DNA of 64,000 bases from Arthrobacter sp. SW1 (GCF_001766675.1 NZ_MJLT01000068.1:97306-161305); one strand, 5' to 3'; counted from the stretch's first letter, positions 48,372-57,594 are shown. The notes: generated by a model from the sequence alone, not told the origin. Numbers and translations are program-made.

Positions 48372-49930
48372 GTTTTACCGCTTCTCCCGCAGCCCCGTCT
48401 TCCGCAGCCGAACCCGCCGCCGTTCAAGCGGCCGAATCCGGCAAGCAGCGCACCTACCAGGTCCGCACCTTCGGCTGCCAGATGAACGTCCACGATTCCG
48501 AGCGCATGGCCGGCCTGCTCGAAGACGCGGGCTACGTGCCCGCCGACGGCGGCCTGGCCGACGTCGTGGTTTTTAACACCTGCGCTGTGCGGGAGAACGC
48601 GGACAACAAGCTGTACGGCAACCTTGGCGAGCTCAAGCAGGTCAAGGCGGCAAACCCGGGAATGCAGATCGCCGTCGGCGGCTGCCTGGCGCAGAAGGAC
48701 CGGGACACCATCGTGGCCAAGGCGCCCTGGGTGGACGCTGTGTTCGGAACCCACAACGTCGGCGCCCTGCCGGCACTGCTGGAGCGCGCCCGCCACAACA
48801 ACGAGGCCCAGCTCGAAATCCTCGAATCCCTGGACGTCTTCCCGTCCACGCTGCCCACCAAACGGGACTCCGTGTACTCCGGCTGGGTGTCGATCTCGGT
48901 CGGCTGCAACAACACCTGCACCTTCTGCATCGTGCCGTCCCTGCGCGGCAAGGAGAAAGACCGCAGGCCGGGGGACATCCTCGCCGAAATCCAGGCCCTC
49001 GTGGACGACGGCGCCGTCGAAGTCACCTTGCTGGGCCAGAATGTGAACTCCTACGGCGTGGAGTTCGGCGACCGCCAGGCATTCTCCAAACTGCTGCGTG
49101 CCTGCGGAGAGATCGAAGGCCTGGAACGCGTGCGCTTCACCAGCCCCCATCCCGCCGCCTTCACCGACGACGTCATCGATGCCATGGCCGAAACGCCCAA
49201 CGTGATGCCGCAGCTGCACATGCCCCTGCAGTCCGGTTCGGACAAGGTGCTCAAGGACATGCGCCGCTCCTATCGCTCCTCCAGGTTCCTGGGGATCCTC
49301 GACAAGGTGCGGGACCGCATCCCGGATGCCGCTATCACCACGGACATCATCGTCGGCTTCCCGGGCGAAACCGAGGAGGACTTCCAGGCCACGCTCGACG
49401 TCGTCGAGAAGTCCCGTTTCTCTTCCGCTTTCACCTTCCAATACTCGAAGCGTCCCGGTACCCCTGCCGCTGAGTTGCCCGAGCAGCTGCCCAAGGCCGT
49501 CGTGCAGGAGCGCTACGAACGCCTGATTGCGTTGCAGGACCGGATCGCCGCAGAGGAGAACGCCAAGCAACTCGGCCGGAAGGTCGAACTGCTGGTCACC
49601 GCGCAGGCAGGCCGCAAGGCAGGGGAGACGCACCGTTTGTCCGGGCGCACCCCGGACCAGCGCCTGGTGCACTTCTCCGTTCCCGACGGCGCCGAAGCGC
49701 CACGCCCGGGTGACTTTGTGACGGTAACCATTACGGAAGCCGCCGCGTTCCACCTGCTCGCCGATCCCGCAGGCGCCGAAGACTACAGCCTGCGGCGCTC
49801 CCGCGCCGGCGACGCCTGGGACCGCTCGCAGGCCGAATCCTGCGGTGCACCCGCTCCGGGCACTTCCGTGAACGGGCCGAAGGCTGCGGTGTCGCTGGGC
49901 ATGCCGTCGCTGCCGCTGCGCCGCGGCTAA
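48368..49930 (+). CDS. miaB: tRNA (i6A37) methylthiotransferase MiaB
   Basis: A 520-residue radical SAM enzyme that adds methylthio to isopentenyladenosine 37. The N-terminal domain has RTFGCQMNVHDSERMAGLL and NTCAVRENADNK, the SAM motif is CNNTCTFC (about residue 180), and a TRAM domain follows (GRKVELLVTAQAGRK). About 80 residues at the C-terminus (SLRRSRAGDAWDRSQAE and onward) are an actinobacterial extension. Confidence 0.97.
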   Translation: MSFTASPAAPSSAAEPAAVQAAESGKQRTYQVRTFGCQMNVHDSERMAGLLEDAGYVPADGGLADVVVFNTCAVRENADNKLYGNLGELKQVKAANPGMQIAVGGCLAQKDRDTIVAKAPWVDAVFGTHNVGALPALLERARHNNEAQLEILESLDVFPSTLPTKRDSVYSGWVSISVGCNNTCTFCIVPSLRGKEKDRRPGDILAEIQALVDDGAVEVTLLGQNVNSYGVEFGDRQAFSKLLRACGEIEGLERVRFTSPHPAAFTDDVIDAMAETPNVMPQLHMPLQSGSDKVLKDMRRSYRSSRFLGILDKVRDRIPDAAITTDIIVGFPGETEEDFQATLDVVEKSRFSSAFTFQYSKRPGTPAAELPEQLPKAVVQERYERLIALQDRIAAEENAKQLGRKVELLVTAQAGRKAGETHRLSGRTPDQRLVHFSVPDGAEAPRPGDFVTVTITEAAAFHLLADPAGAEDYSLRRSRAGDAWDRSQAESCGAPAPGTSVNGPKAAVSLGMPSLPLRRG

Positions 49931-49945
49931 GGGGCCGCGTTGACC

Positions 49946-50857
49946 ATGAACGGGAAAACCCCTCCCGTGATCGCCGTCGTCGGACCTACCGGCTCCGGCA
50001 AGTCCGATCTCGGCGTTGAACTGGCACTGCGGCTCGACGGCGAGGTCATCAATGCCGACGCCATGCAGTTCTACCGCGGCATGGACATCGGCACGGCCAA
50101 GATCAGCGTGGCCGAACGCCGCGGCGTCCCGCACCACCTGCTGGACACCATGGACGTCACGGAGGAAGCGAGCGTCTCCGGCTTCCAGGAAGACTGCCGC
50201 GCCATCATCGAGGACATCCATGCCCGCGGCAAGCGGGCCATCCTGGTGGGAGGCTCCGGCCTTTACGTGCGGGCGGCCCTGGACGTCCTTGAATTCCCCG
50301 GTACGGATCCGGCGCTGCGCAAGGCGCTGGAAGACGAAGCAGCCGCGCGGGGACTGTCCGTGCTCCAGGAGCGGCTTCGCGCCGTCGACCCCATCTCGGC
50401 CGACAGGCTCGGTGACGCCCGTCGCATCATCCGCGCCCTGGAAGTCCACCAGCTCACCGGGCGTCCCTTCAGCTCCTTCATGCCCGTGCGCGAGTACCAC
50501 CAGCCGGCCGTCCAGATCGGATTGGAGGTGGACCGCGAAGAACTACGGGAGCGGCTCGCCGCGCGAGTGCAGCGCATGGTCGACGCCGGCCTGCTGGACG
50601 AGGTCCGGGCCCTCGATGCCGCTGGCCTGCGCCAAGGAAAGACCGCCTCCCGCGCCCTTGGTTATGCGCAGTTCCTCCGGGTGCTCGACGGCGAATCGGA
50701 CGTCGCGACGGCGGCCGAGGAAACCATTGTGGCAACGCGCCAATTCGCCCGCCGCCAGCTCACCTGGTTCCGCGCCGACCCGCGGATCACCTGGCTCGAC
50801 TGGAAAGATCCGCAACTTGTCGACAAAGCCGTTGCGGGCATCGTAGAAGCGCACTGA
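49946..50857 (+). CDS. miaA: tRNA dimethylallyltransferase MiaA
   Basis: A 303-residue enzyme that makes i6A37, the substrate of MiaB, so the two neighbouring genes act in order. It has the P-loop VVGPTGSGKSDLGVEL, DAMQFYRGMDIGTAK, LVGGSGLYVRAAL and RQFARRQLTWFR. ATG at 49946 is used; a TTG two codons upstream is possible. Confidence 0.96.
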   Translation: MNGKTPPVIAVVGPTGSGKSDLGVELALRLDGEVINADAMQFYRGMDIGTAKISVAERRGVPHHLLDTMDVTEEASVSGFQEDCRAIIEDIHARGKRAILVGGSGLYVRAALDVLEFPGTDPALRKALEDEAAARGLSVLQERLRAVDPISADRLGDARRIIRALEVHQLTGRPFSSFMPVREYHQPAVQIGLEVDREELRERLAARVQRMVDAGLLDEVRALDAAGLRQGKTASRALGYAQFLRVLDGESDVATAAEETIVATRQFARRQLTWFRADPRITWLDWKDPQLVDKAVAGIVEAH

Positions 50858-50909
50858 CAGGCGGCCGCTGGCGGCGCGGAGCTGATTTAGGCGCACGGCC
50901 GGCCAAAGG

Positions 50910-50915
50910 TAGCCT
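50910..50915 (+). promoter_or_regulatory. -10 element of dapF (leaderless)
   Basis: TAGCCT ends six bases before the dapF ATG at 50922. Confidence 0.6.
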
Positions 50916-50921
50916 TGATCC

Positions 50922-51851
50922 ATGGACGAAAGCTTCACGAACACCCCCGGCCTCAGCGGACTGCCCTTCTCCAAGGGCCACGGCACGGGGAACGACTTCG
51001 TCCTGATCGCCGATCCGCAGGACGAGCACCTGATCACTCCCGAACAGGTGGCCGCCCTCTGCAACCGGCACCTCGGCATCGGCGGCGACGGCCTCATCCG
51101 TGCAGTACCTTCACGCTTCCTGCCCGAGGGCCGCGAAATCCTCGAAAGCGAACCAGCCGCCGAATGGTTCATGGACTACCGCAACGGTGACGGATCGCTG
51201 TCCGAGATGTGCGGCAACGGGGTCCGCGTCTTCGTCCACTTCCTGATCGACCAAGGCCTGGTGACCCTCGGTGCCGGTGAATCCCTTGCCATCGGCACCC
51301 GTGGCGGCGTCAAGCGGATCTCCCGCACCGCGGACGGCTATGCGGTGGACATGGGCCCGTGGGAGTTCATTTTCCCCGCGGACGCCCGGGACAAGGCCAT
51401 GGATTCCCTCGTGCACGCCGACGGCCTCGAAGTCGCACGGCCCGCCCTCTCCGTCAGCATGGGCAACCCGCACACGGTGGTGGCCCTGGCCGAACTTTCC
51501 GAGCTGGAGGCCACCGAACTCTACAAGGCGCCCCAGGTGGACCCTGTTCCGCCGCACGGCACCAACGTCGAATTCGTCGTCCCTGCCGAACCCCTCGTCC
51601 ACGACGGCACCGGAACCATCACCATGCGCGTCCATGAACGCGGGGTGGGGGAGACCCAGTCCTGCGGTACGGGGGCCTGCGCGGCCGCCGTCGCGATCCG
51701 CCACTGGGCAGGAGAGGGCGCGCCGGACAGCTGGAACGTGAACGTTCCCGGCGGCGTCGTCCGTGTCCGCTTCTTCCCGGGAGCGGGCGGGCGCGAGCAT
51801 GTCGAGCTCAGCGGCCCCGCCGTCATCGTCGCTACGGGTTCGCTTTCCTGA
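50922..51851 (+). CDS. dapF: Diaminopimelate epimerase
   Basis: A 309-residue epimerase converting LL- to meso-diaminopimelate for lysine and cell wall. Both active-site cysteines are present, in EMCGNGVRVF and SCGTGACAAAVA, together with KGHGTGNDFVLI at the start. dapA, dapB and dapF are all in this window but in separate units, each with its own leaderless promoter. It overlaps the convergent methyltransferase by 20 bases. Confidence 0.96.
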   Translation: MDESFTNTPGLSGLPFSKGHGTGNDFVLIADPQDEHLITPEQVAALCNRHLGIGGDGLIRAVPSRFLPEGREILESEPAAEWFMDYRNGDGSLSEMCGNGVRVFVHFLIDQGLVTLGAGESLAIGTRGGVKRISRTADGYAVDMGPWEFIFPADARDKAMDSLVHADGLEVARPALSVSMGNPHTVVALAELSELEATELYKAPQVDPVPPHGTNVEFVVPAEPLVHDGTGTITMRVHERGVGETQSCGTGACAAAVAIRHWAGEGAPDSWNVNVPGGVVRVRFFPGAGGREHVELSGPAVIVATGSLS

Positions 51852-52443
51852 CCTTCAGGATCCTGAACGACTTCGCGGTGCTTTCGCGGGTGACAGTGAA
51901 GGACTCATCCAGCTCTTCCGCCAGCCAGCGCTGAAGCGAATCGGAGCCCAGGTTCTTCTGCACCACCAGCCAGGCTTCGCCGCCCGGCGCCAGGCGCGGC
52001 AGCCACTTCAGCAGCAGCGCGTGCAATTCGGCTTTGCCGATCCGGATGGGCGGGTTGGACCAGATTGTGTCGAAGCGGATGGAAGGGTCGACGTCGTCAG
52101 GCTGGCTTGCCGTGACGTTCCCCAGTTCCAGCGCGGCGGCGTTCTCGTTGGTGAGGGTGATGCAGCGGTCGTTGACATCCACCGCGTAGACGTGGGCCTC
52201 CGGCGACATGAGCGCCATGGTCAGCGCCACCGGGCCCCATCCGCAGCCAATATCCAGCAGGTTCCCCTGTGCGGCGGGAGGCGGGACCTCGTCCAGGAGG
52301 ATCACAGTGCCCTTGTCGATTCCGTCCGGGCTGAAGATGCCGGGGGAGCTGTGGAGCCTGCGGGTGGCGCCGGCCAGTTCCACCGTGAGGGGCTTGCGGG
52401 GGAAGGGCCCGGCGGGCGCGTTGAAATAGTGAGCAGACTCCAT
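51832..52443 (-). CDS. RsmC-like SAM-dependent methyltransferase
   Basis: A 203-residue methyltransferase. The SAM motif is LLDIGCGWGPVALTMAL, and the catalytic motif is WSNPPIRIGK (N-P-P-I), typical of RsmC/RlmG N2-guanine rRNA methyltransferases; only the C-terminal catalytic half of RsmC is present, as in many Gram-positives (YbxB-like). ATG at 52443 gives the family start (AHYFNAPAG). Confidence 0.88.
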   Translation of the reverse strand: MESAHYFNAPAGPFPRKPLTVELAGATRRLHSSPGIFSPDGIDKGTVILLDEVPPPAAQGNLLDIGCGWGPVALTMALMSPEAHVYAVDVNDRCITLTNENAAALELGNVTASQPDDVDPSIRFDTIWSNPPIRIGKAELHALLLKWLPRLAPGGEAWLVVQKNLGSDSLQRWLAEELDESFTVTRESTAKSFRILKVRKANP

Positions 52444-52833
52444 AGCTTGCCAGCGTAGTTGGCCGTGCCAGCCAAAGGAAACCGCCGGTCCGGCAATTGC
52501 TTGACAACGCCTGATAGAGTTGTATGCATGTTCTTGATCTTTGAGTAATTCAGCCCCTGCGACGCAGGCCTGCCCGCGGATCCCGCTTGGATTCCCGCCG
52601 GCACAGCCTTTCCGCCTTGGCATGATCCCGGTAGGCAGCGCCCCATTCGGCCTCTGTCATCCTTGCCGGAAACTCAACAGATCAAATCCCGCACCGTTCC
52701 AGCCGGCCCATGCCGGAGGAACTGCGTTGCGGATTTCCTGTGTGGTCCTGCGAAGGCGTCAGCCCAGCGCGAAGAGCGCACCATCAGACATCAAACGGCA
52801 TTATTCTGGATATGCCGAACCTCTAAGGAGACC
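52444..52833 (+). promoter_or_regulatory. 390-base hflX upstream region with promoter elements and long leader
   Basis: TTGACA (52501-52506) is followed 16 bases later by TATGCA (52523-52528); alternatively TAGAGT (52515-52520) ends seven bases before an ATG at 52528 that opens a six-codon frame. The 285 bases from the end of that frame to hflX hold no gene; short hairpins are possible (CCTGC/GCAGG at 52556-52568) but no T-run terminator is seen. Confidence 0.5.
52528..52548 (+). CDS. Possible upstream ORF encoding MFLIFE
   Basis: A six-codon frame (Met-Phe-Leu-Ile-Phe-Glu, stop TAA) that follows TAGAGT by seven bases, the same spacing as the leaderless genes in this window. It could be a leader peptide that senses ribosome stalling ahead of hflX, a ribosome-rescue GTPase. 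Chance occurrence cannot be excluded. Confidence 0.3.
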   Translation: MFLIFE

Positions 52834-54396
52834 ATGACCACGCAGCAGAACACCGGACCCGATTCCGACGCCCAGGACATGAGTCCTGAACAAATCCAGG
52901 CTGTCATCGACCGGATTCTCTCCAAGGATGTGCCGGCAGCGGCGCGGGAGCGTGAAGAACCCCGCGGCGTGCTCGGCAAGGCCCAGGCGATTTCCACCCT
53001 GGACGAAGAACACAGCATTTACGACGGCGAGCAGGAAGACCTCGCTGAGCGTCGCGCCCTGCGGCGCACGGCAGGCCTTTCCACCGAACTCGAAGACGTC
53101 ACCGAGGTCGAATACCGGCAGCTGCGCCTTGAGCGCGTCGTCCTTGCCGGGCTCTGGACTGAAGGCACCCTGGCGGATGCCGAAAATTCCCTCCGCGAAC
53201 TGGCCGCGCTGGCCGAAACGGCCGGTTCGGAAGTCCTGGACGGCATCGTCCAGCGCAGGACCAAGCCGGATCCGGGAACGTTCCTCGGCTCAGGCAAGGC
53301 CTTGGAGCTGAAGGAAATCGTCATGTCCACGGGCGCGGACACCGTCATCGTGGACACCGAACTGGCACCGTCCCAGCGGCGCGGGCTGGAAGACATCGTC
53401 AAGGTCAAGGTGGTGGACCGCACCACGCTGATCCTGGACATCTTCGCCCAGCACGCCAAGAGCCGCGAAGGCAAGGCGCAGGTGGAGCTCGCACAGCTCG
53501 AATACCTGCTCCCGCGCCTCCGTGGTTGGGGTGAATCCATGTCCCGCCAGGCCGGTGGCCAGGTGGGCGGTGCCGGAGCCGGCATGGGTTCCCGTGGCCC
53601 CGGTGAAACGAAGATCGAACTCGACCGCCGGCGCATCCGTACGCGGATGGCCAAGCTGCGGCGCGAGATCGCGGCCATGAAGCCGGCACGGGAGACCAAA
53701 CGGGCCAACCGCCGTCGTAATGCCGTACCGTCCGTGGCGATCGCCGGGTACACCAACGCCGGAAAGTCGTCCCTGCTCAACCGGCTCACGGATGCCGGTG
53801 TGCTGGTGGAGAACGCCCTGTTCGCCACGCTCGATCCGACGGTCCGCAAGGCGCAGACCCCGGACGGTATCAGCTACACCCTGGCCGATACCGTCGGATT
53901 CGTCCGCTCCCTTCCGACGCAGCTGGTGGAGGCCTTCCGCTCCACCCTGGAGGAAGTGGCCGACGCCGATCTCATCCTTCACGTCGTGGATGTGTCCCAC
54001 CCCGATCCAGAAGGCCAGATCGCGGCGGTGCGGACCGTGCTCGCCGAAGTCGACGCACGCAAGATCCCGGAAATCGTCGTGCTCAACAAGGTGGACGCAG
54101 CCGATCCCTTCGTCGTCGAGCGCCTCAAGCAGAAGGAGCCGCGGCACGCCGTCGTCTCCACCCGCACGGGGCAGGGCATCGCCGAACTGCTTGAAGCCAT
54201 CAGCGCGGCCATCCCGCGCCCCGGCGTCCGGCTGGAAGCGTTGATCCCGTACAACCGCGGTGAACTCATCAACAAGCTGCACAACTCAGATGCCGAAATT
54301 CTCAGCCTCGAGCATGAGGAAGGTGGTACCCGGGTGGTTGCCATGGTGCACGAAAACCTGGCAGCCGAACTCGGTGAATTCGCCATCGATGGCTGA
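52834..54396 (+). CDS. hflX: GTPase HflX
   Basis: A 520-residue ribosome-associated GTPase that splits stalled ribosomes. The N-terminal HflX domain has KPDPGTFLGSGKALELK, VDTELAPSQRRGLE and ILDIFAQHAKSREGKAQVEL; a Gly-rich helical linker (QAGGQVGGAGAGMGSRGPGE) leads to the G domain with GYTNAGKSSLLNRL (about residue 305), DTVGFVRSLP and NKVD. ATG follows AAGGAG. Its end overlaps the dinG-like gene by eight bases. Confidence 0.96.
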   Translation: MTTQQNTGPDSDAQDMSPEQIQAVIDRILSKDVPAAAREREEPRGVLGKAQAISTLDEEHSIYDGEQEDLAERRALRRTAGLSTELEDVTEVEYRQLRLERVVLAGLWTEGTLADAENSLRELAALAETAGSEVLDGIVQRRTKPDPGTFLGSGKALELKEIVMSTGADTVIVDTELAPSQRRGLEDIVKVKVVDRTTLILDIFAQHAKSREGKAQVELAQLEYLLPRLRGWGESMSRQAGGQVGGAGAGMGSRGPGETKIELDRRRIRTRMAKLRREIAAMKPARETKRANRRRNAVPSVAIAGYTNAGKSSLLNRLTDAGVLVENALFATLDPTVRKAQTPDGISYTLADTVGFVRSLPTQLVEAFRSTLEEVADADLILHVVDVSHPDPEGQIAAVRTVLAEVDARKIPEIVVLNKVDAADPFVVERLKQKEPRHAVVSTRTGQGIAELLEAISAAIPRPGVRLEALIPYNRGELINKLHNSDAEILSLEHEEGGTRVVAMVHENLAAELGEFAIDG

Positions 54397-56440
54397 GCAG
54401 GAAGCAGTCATTACCGGACGGTCCAGGGCGGAACGCACCGCCCTGGACCTTCTGGACAAGGCAGTTGCCGGCATGGGCGGGCAAAGCCGTACCGGCCAGC
54501 ACATCATGGCACAGCACGTCGCACGGGCCATTGAGGACAACGAGCACCTCCTGGTCCAAGCCGGCACAGGAACCGGAAAGTCGCTGGCCTACCTGGTGCC
54601 GCTGATCGCCCACGCCATGGACAGCAACAAACCTGCGCTGGTTTCCACGGCGACGCTCGCACTACAGAACCAGATTGTTGCCCGCGATCTTCCGCGCCTC
54701 CTCGAGACCTTGGACCCGCTGTTGGAGCGCCCGGTCAGCGTGGCCCTCGTCAAGGGCCGGGCGAACTACCTCTGCCTGCACAAACTGGAAGGCGGCTTCC
54801 CCAGCGAAGAGCCGTCCGAGGGCCAGCTGTTCTCCCTCGGCGAGGACACCAGCGTGCCGCATGTGGCGGCGTCGATCGGCGGCCCCGCCTCCCAGCTCGG
54901 CAAGGAAGTGCTGCGCCTGCGCGAGTGGGCCGAAACCACTCCCACCGGTGACCGGGATGAGCTTATGCCCGGCGTCACGGACCGTGCCTGGCGGCAGGTG
55001 TCCGTCACCGCCATGGAGTGCCTCGGCTCGCAGAAGTGCCCGCTCGCCGAAGAGTGTTTCAGCGAACTGGCGCGGCAGCGCGCGGCCGAGGCGGACGTCG
55101 TTGTCACCAACCACGCCATGCTCGCCGTCAGCGCCTTCGAAGGCCTCGCCGTGCTTCCCGAGTACGACGTCGTGGTGGTAGATGAGGCGCACGAACTCCA
55201 GGACCGCGTCACCGGCGCCGTCTCCGGGCAGCTGTCCGTGACAATGGTCCATGCCGCCGCCTCCAGCGCCCGCAAGCACACCGCCATCACCGTGGACGCC
55301 CTCAACGCGGCGGCGGACCGCCTGGAACTGGCCTTGGCCGGGGCACCGTCAGGCCTGCTGCCGAACGGGTTGAACGATGAGCAGCTTGACTGCATCGACC
55401 AGCTCCGCGAGGCGTGCCGTGCCGCGTTGTCCGACTCCAAGGGCGATTCTTCCCAGGCCGTCGACGGCGGCCGCCAGCTTGCGTGGTCCCGCCTCCTGCT
55501 GATCCACGACCTGTGCGAACGGCTGCTTGCCGCCCGTGAGAACCGCGAAGTGGTCTGGATTTCTCGGACCGGCAGCTTCGACCCACAGCAGGGCTACTCG
55601 GCGCCGGACGAGAGCGCTCCGGCGCTGCTGAACATCGCGCCGCTGAGTGTTGCCGGCCGCTTGCGTGAAGGACTGTTCGCGGACCGTACCGTGGTACTGA
55701 CCTCGGCCACGCTTGCCATCGGCGCAGCCTTCGAGCCCGCGGCCGGCGGCCTCGGGCTGATGGGGGAAGGAGCACCAAGCTGGACCGGGGTGGATGTCGG
55801 CTCGCCGTTCGACTACCCCAAGCAGGGAATGCTCTACGTTGCCGCGCACCTGCCCAAGCCCGGGCGCGGCACGTCTCCGGAAGCACTCGATGAGCTTGAA
55901 CAGCTGCTCCGGGCCTCCAAGGGAGGTGCCCTGTGCCTGTTTTCCTCGCGGCGTGCGGCAGAGGACGCTGCGGAGCAGATGCGTTCCAGGCTGGATCTGT
56001 CCATCCTGTGCCAGGGCGAATCGACCATGGCGGCGCTCGTGAAACAGTTTGCCGAGGAGAAGGACACCTGCCTGTTCGGCACCATGTCCTTGTGGCAGGG
56101 CGTGGATGTGCCCGGCGGTTCCTGCCGCCTGGTGGTGATCGACAGGATTCCTTTCCCGCGCCCGGACGATCCCCTCATGACTGCCCGTTCGCGCGCTGTA
56201 GCGCAGTCCGGTGGGAACGGATTCATGGCAGTTTCCGCCACGCATGCGGCCATCCGCCTGGCACAGGGAGCCGGGCGATTGATCCGGTCCACCGGGGACA
56301 AGGGGGTCGTGGCCGTCCTTGACTCCAGGCTTTCCACGGAGCGTTACGGCGGCTTCCTGAGGGCGGCCCTTCCTCCGTTCTGGGCGACGACGGACAGCGG
56401 CGTGGTGCGCGGAGCGCTGGAAAGGCTCAGCGGCAGTTAG
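54389..56440 (+). CDS. DinG/XPD-type ATP-dependent helicase
   Basis: A 683-residue superfamily 2 helicase: Walker A QAGTGTGKSLAYLVPL (about residue 55), motif Ia TLALQNQ, four cysteines spaced as in iron-sulfur XPD-like helicases (YLCLHK, MECLGSQKCPLAEECF), DEAH box VVVDEAHELQ, and the C-terminal motifs TSATLAIG, GTMSLWQGVDVPGG and QGAGRLIRS. It probably resolves structured DNA. It is coupled to hflX and adjacent to lexA. Confidence 0.92.
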   Translation: MAEQEAVITGRSRAERTALDLLDKAVAGMGGQSRTGQHIMAQHVARAIEDNEHLLVQAGTGTGKSLAYLVPLIAHAMDSNKPALVSTATLALQNQIVARDLPRLLETLDPLLERPVSVALVKGRANYLCLHKLEGGFPSEEPSEGQLFSLGEDTSVPHVAASIGGPASQLGKEVLRLREWAETTPTGDRDELMPGVTDRAWRQVSVTAMECLGSQKCPLAEECFSELARQRAAEADVVVTNHAMLAVSAFEGLAVLPEYDVVVVDEAHELQDRVTGAVSGQLSVTMVHAAASSARKHTAITVDALNAAADRLELALAGAPSGLLPNGLNDEQLDCIDQLREACRAALSDSKGDSSQAVDGGRQLAWSRLLLIHDLCERLLAARENREVVWISRTGSFDPQQGYSAPDESAPALLNIAPLSVAGRLREGLFADRTVVLTSATLAIGAAFEPAAGGLGLMGEGAPSWTGVDVGSPFDYPKQGMLYVAAHLPKPGRGTSPEALDELEQLLRASKGGALCLFSSRRAAEDAAEQMRSRLDLSILCQGESTMAALVKQFAEEKDTCLFGTMSLWQGVDVPGGSCRLVVIDRIPFPRPDDPLMTARSRAVAQSGGNGFMAVSATHAAIRLAQGAGRLIRSTGDKGVVAVLDSRLSTERYGGFLRAALPPFWATTDSGVVRGALERLSGS

Positions 56441-56478
56441 CTTGAGCCCCAGCGGCAGGTGGATCGAACGCAGCTGGA

Positions 56479-56524
56479 TTGACCGCCGCAGTTAAATCGG
56501 ACACCGCCGCAGCTAAATCGAACG
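56479..56524. repeat. Imperfect 21-bp tandem duplication at the lexA 3' end
   Basis: ACCGCCGCAGTTAAATCGG (from 56481) and ACCGCCGCAGCTAAATCGA (from 56502) repeat with a period of 21 bases. The second copy includes the last codons and stop of lexA on the minus strand; the first lies just beyond the stop. A partial third copy is suggested near 56460. Confidence 0.7.
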
Positions 56525-57259
56525 CAGTACCGAGACGACCTTGCCCATGATGGTGGCGTGGTCTCCGAGGATCGGTTCGTACTGGGTGTTCTGCGGCAGC
56601 AGCCAGGTGTGGCCGTCCCGCTGGCGGAAGGTCTTGACCGTGGCCTCGTCGTCCAGCAGGGCCGCGACGATGTCACCGTTGACGGCGTCGTTCTGGCGGC
56701 GCACCACAACCCAGTCGCCGTCGCAGATGGCGGCGTCGATCATCGAGTCACCGGCTACCTTGAGCATGAAGAGCTCGCCGTGGCCCACCAGCTGGCGGGG
56801 CAGGGGCAGGACGTCTTCCACGGTCTGGTCGGCCAGGATGGGACCGCCGGCGGCGATCCGGCCCACCAGGGGGACCATGGCGGTATCGCTGGCGCTGGCC
56901 AGTTCGGTCACGGCAATGCCGCCCGTGCTGCGCAGGGTGGCCGGAGCCTCCACGCCGGGAATCTCCGCTCCGTCCTCAAGGGTGAGCGGCATGAGCACTT
57001 CCATGGCACGGGGCCGTTTCGGGTCCCGTCGCAGGTAGCCCAGCTTCTCCAGCTGGGAGAGCTGGTGGGTCACGCTGGACAGGCTCGCAAGACCCACGGT
57101 GTCGCCGATCTCGCGCATTGACGGCGGGTAGCCGTTCTCGTTCACGGACCGCTGGATGGTTTCCAGGATTTTCTTCTGCCGGACGGTCAGGCCTTTTGCG
57201 GCCCGGGACGGCTGCTGGCTCCGCGGGGATGCCCCGTTGCCGTTGGCTCGTGCTGCCAT
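56513..57259 (-). CDS. lexA: SOS repressor LexA
   Basis: A 248-residue LexA. The N-terminal winged helix has LTVRQKKILETIQRSV, SMREIGDTVGLASLSSVTHQ and LEKLGYLRRDPKRPRA. The self-cleavage bond is Ala137-Gly138 in GRIAAGGP, with catalytic Ser172 (AGDSMID) and Lys209 (ATVKTF). A 24-residue basic N-terminal extension is usual in actinobacteria. ATG has AAGGA upstream. Two LexA-box-like sites lie in its 5' region. Confidence 0.98.
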   Translation of the reverse strand: MAARANGNGASPRSQQPSRAAKGLTVRQKKILETIQRSVNENGYPPSMREIGDTVGLASLSSVTHQLSQLEKLGYLRRDPKRPRAMEVLMPLTLEDGAEIPGVEAPATLRSTGGIAVTELASASDTAMVPLVGRIAAGGPILADQTVEDVLPLPRQLVGHGELFMLKVAGDSMIDAAICDGDWVVVRRQNDAVNGDIVAALLDDEATVKTFRQRDGHTWLLPQNTQYEPILGDHATIMGKVVSVLRSI

Positions 57260-57387
57260 GTGTGCCGCGTCCTTCCGCTCCGCCCGGCAGGTGGACCAGG
57301 TGCGGGCCGCTAAATTGTCAGACCCTCCTGATGCACTGTTCCGGTGCTTGTTCCTTCACTCAAACGTAGGCCAGGCATAGGCGTTTA

Positions 57388-57403
57388 TCAAACATTTGTT
57401 CTA
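57388..57403. promoter_or_regulatory. LexA (SOS) box 1, lexA side
   Basis: TCAAACATTTGTTCTA keeps the AAC-ATTT-GTTC core of the actinobacterial SOS box (TCGAAC-NNNN-GTTCGA), 13 of 16 positions. Confidence 0.7.
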
Positions 57404-57454
57404 GCGAGTCTCGACACCATTCGTTGATAAGTGCTAAAAATGTCATAGCAAGGT

Positions 57455-57470
57455 TCGAATATGTGTTCTA
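57455..57470. promoter_or_regulatory. LexA (SOS) box 2, LysM-gene side
   Basis: TCGAATATGTGTTCTA is nearly the same sequence as the boxes at recA and at 37953-37968. Confidence 0.75.
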
Positions 57471-57594
57471 GTCAGCCGTTCGAACAACCTTCGATTCGAA
57501 CTTCGGGTTCGAAGGCGGCGCTGACGATGAACGAATTGGCAGCCATGTGCCGGGCGGGTCCGGGTGCAGGCTTTTCATCAGGAGGGCTCAGCTC

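Larger units (their letters stand above)
57260..57594. promoter_or_regulatory. Divergent lexA / LysM-gene control region
   Basis: This 335-base gap contains two LexA-box-like sites (57388-57403 and 57455-57470) and a cluster of TTCGAA palindromes (at 57454-57459, 57479-57484, 57495-57500 and 57508-57513), one of them extended to GTTCGAAC (57478-57485). Otherwise it holds no gene. Confidence 0.75.
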
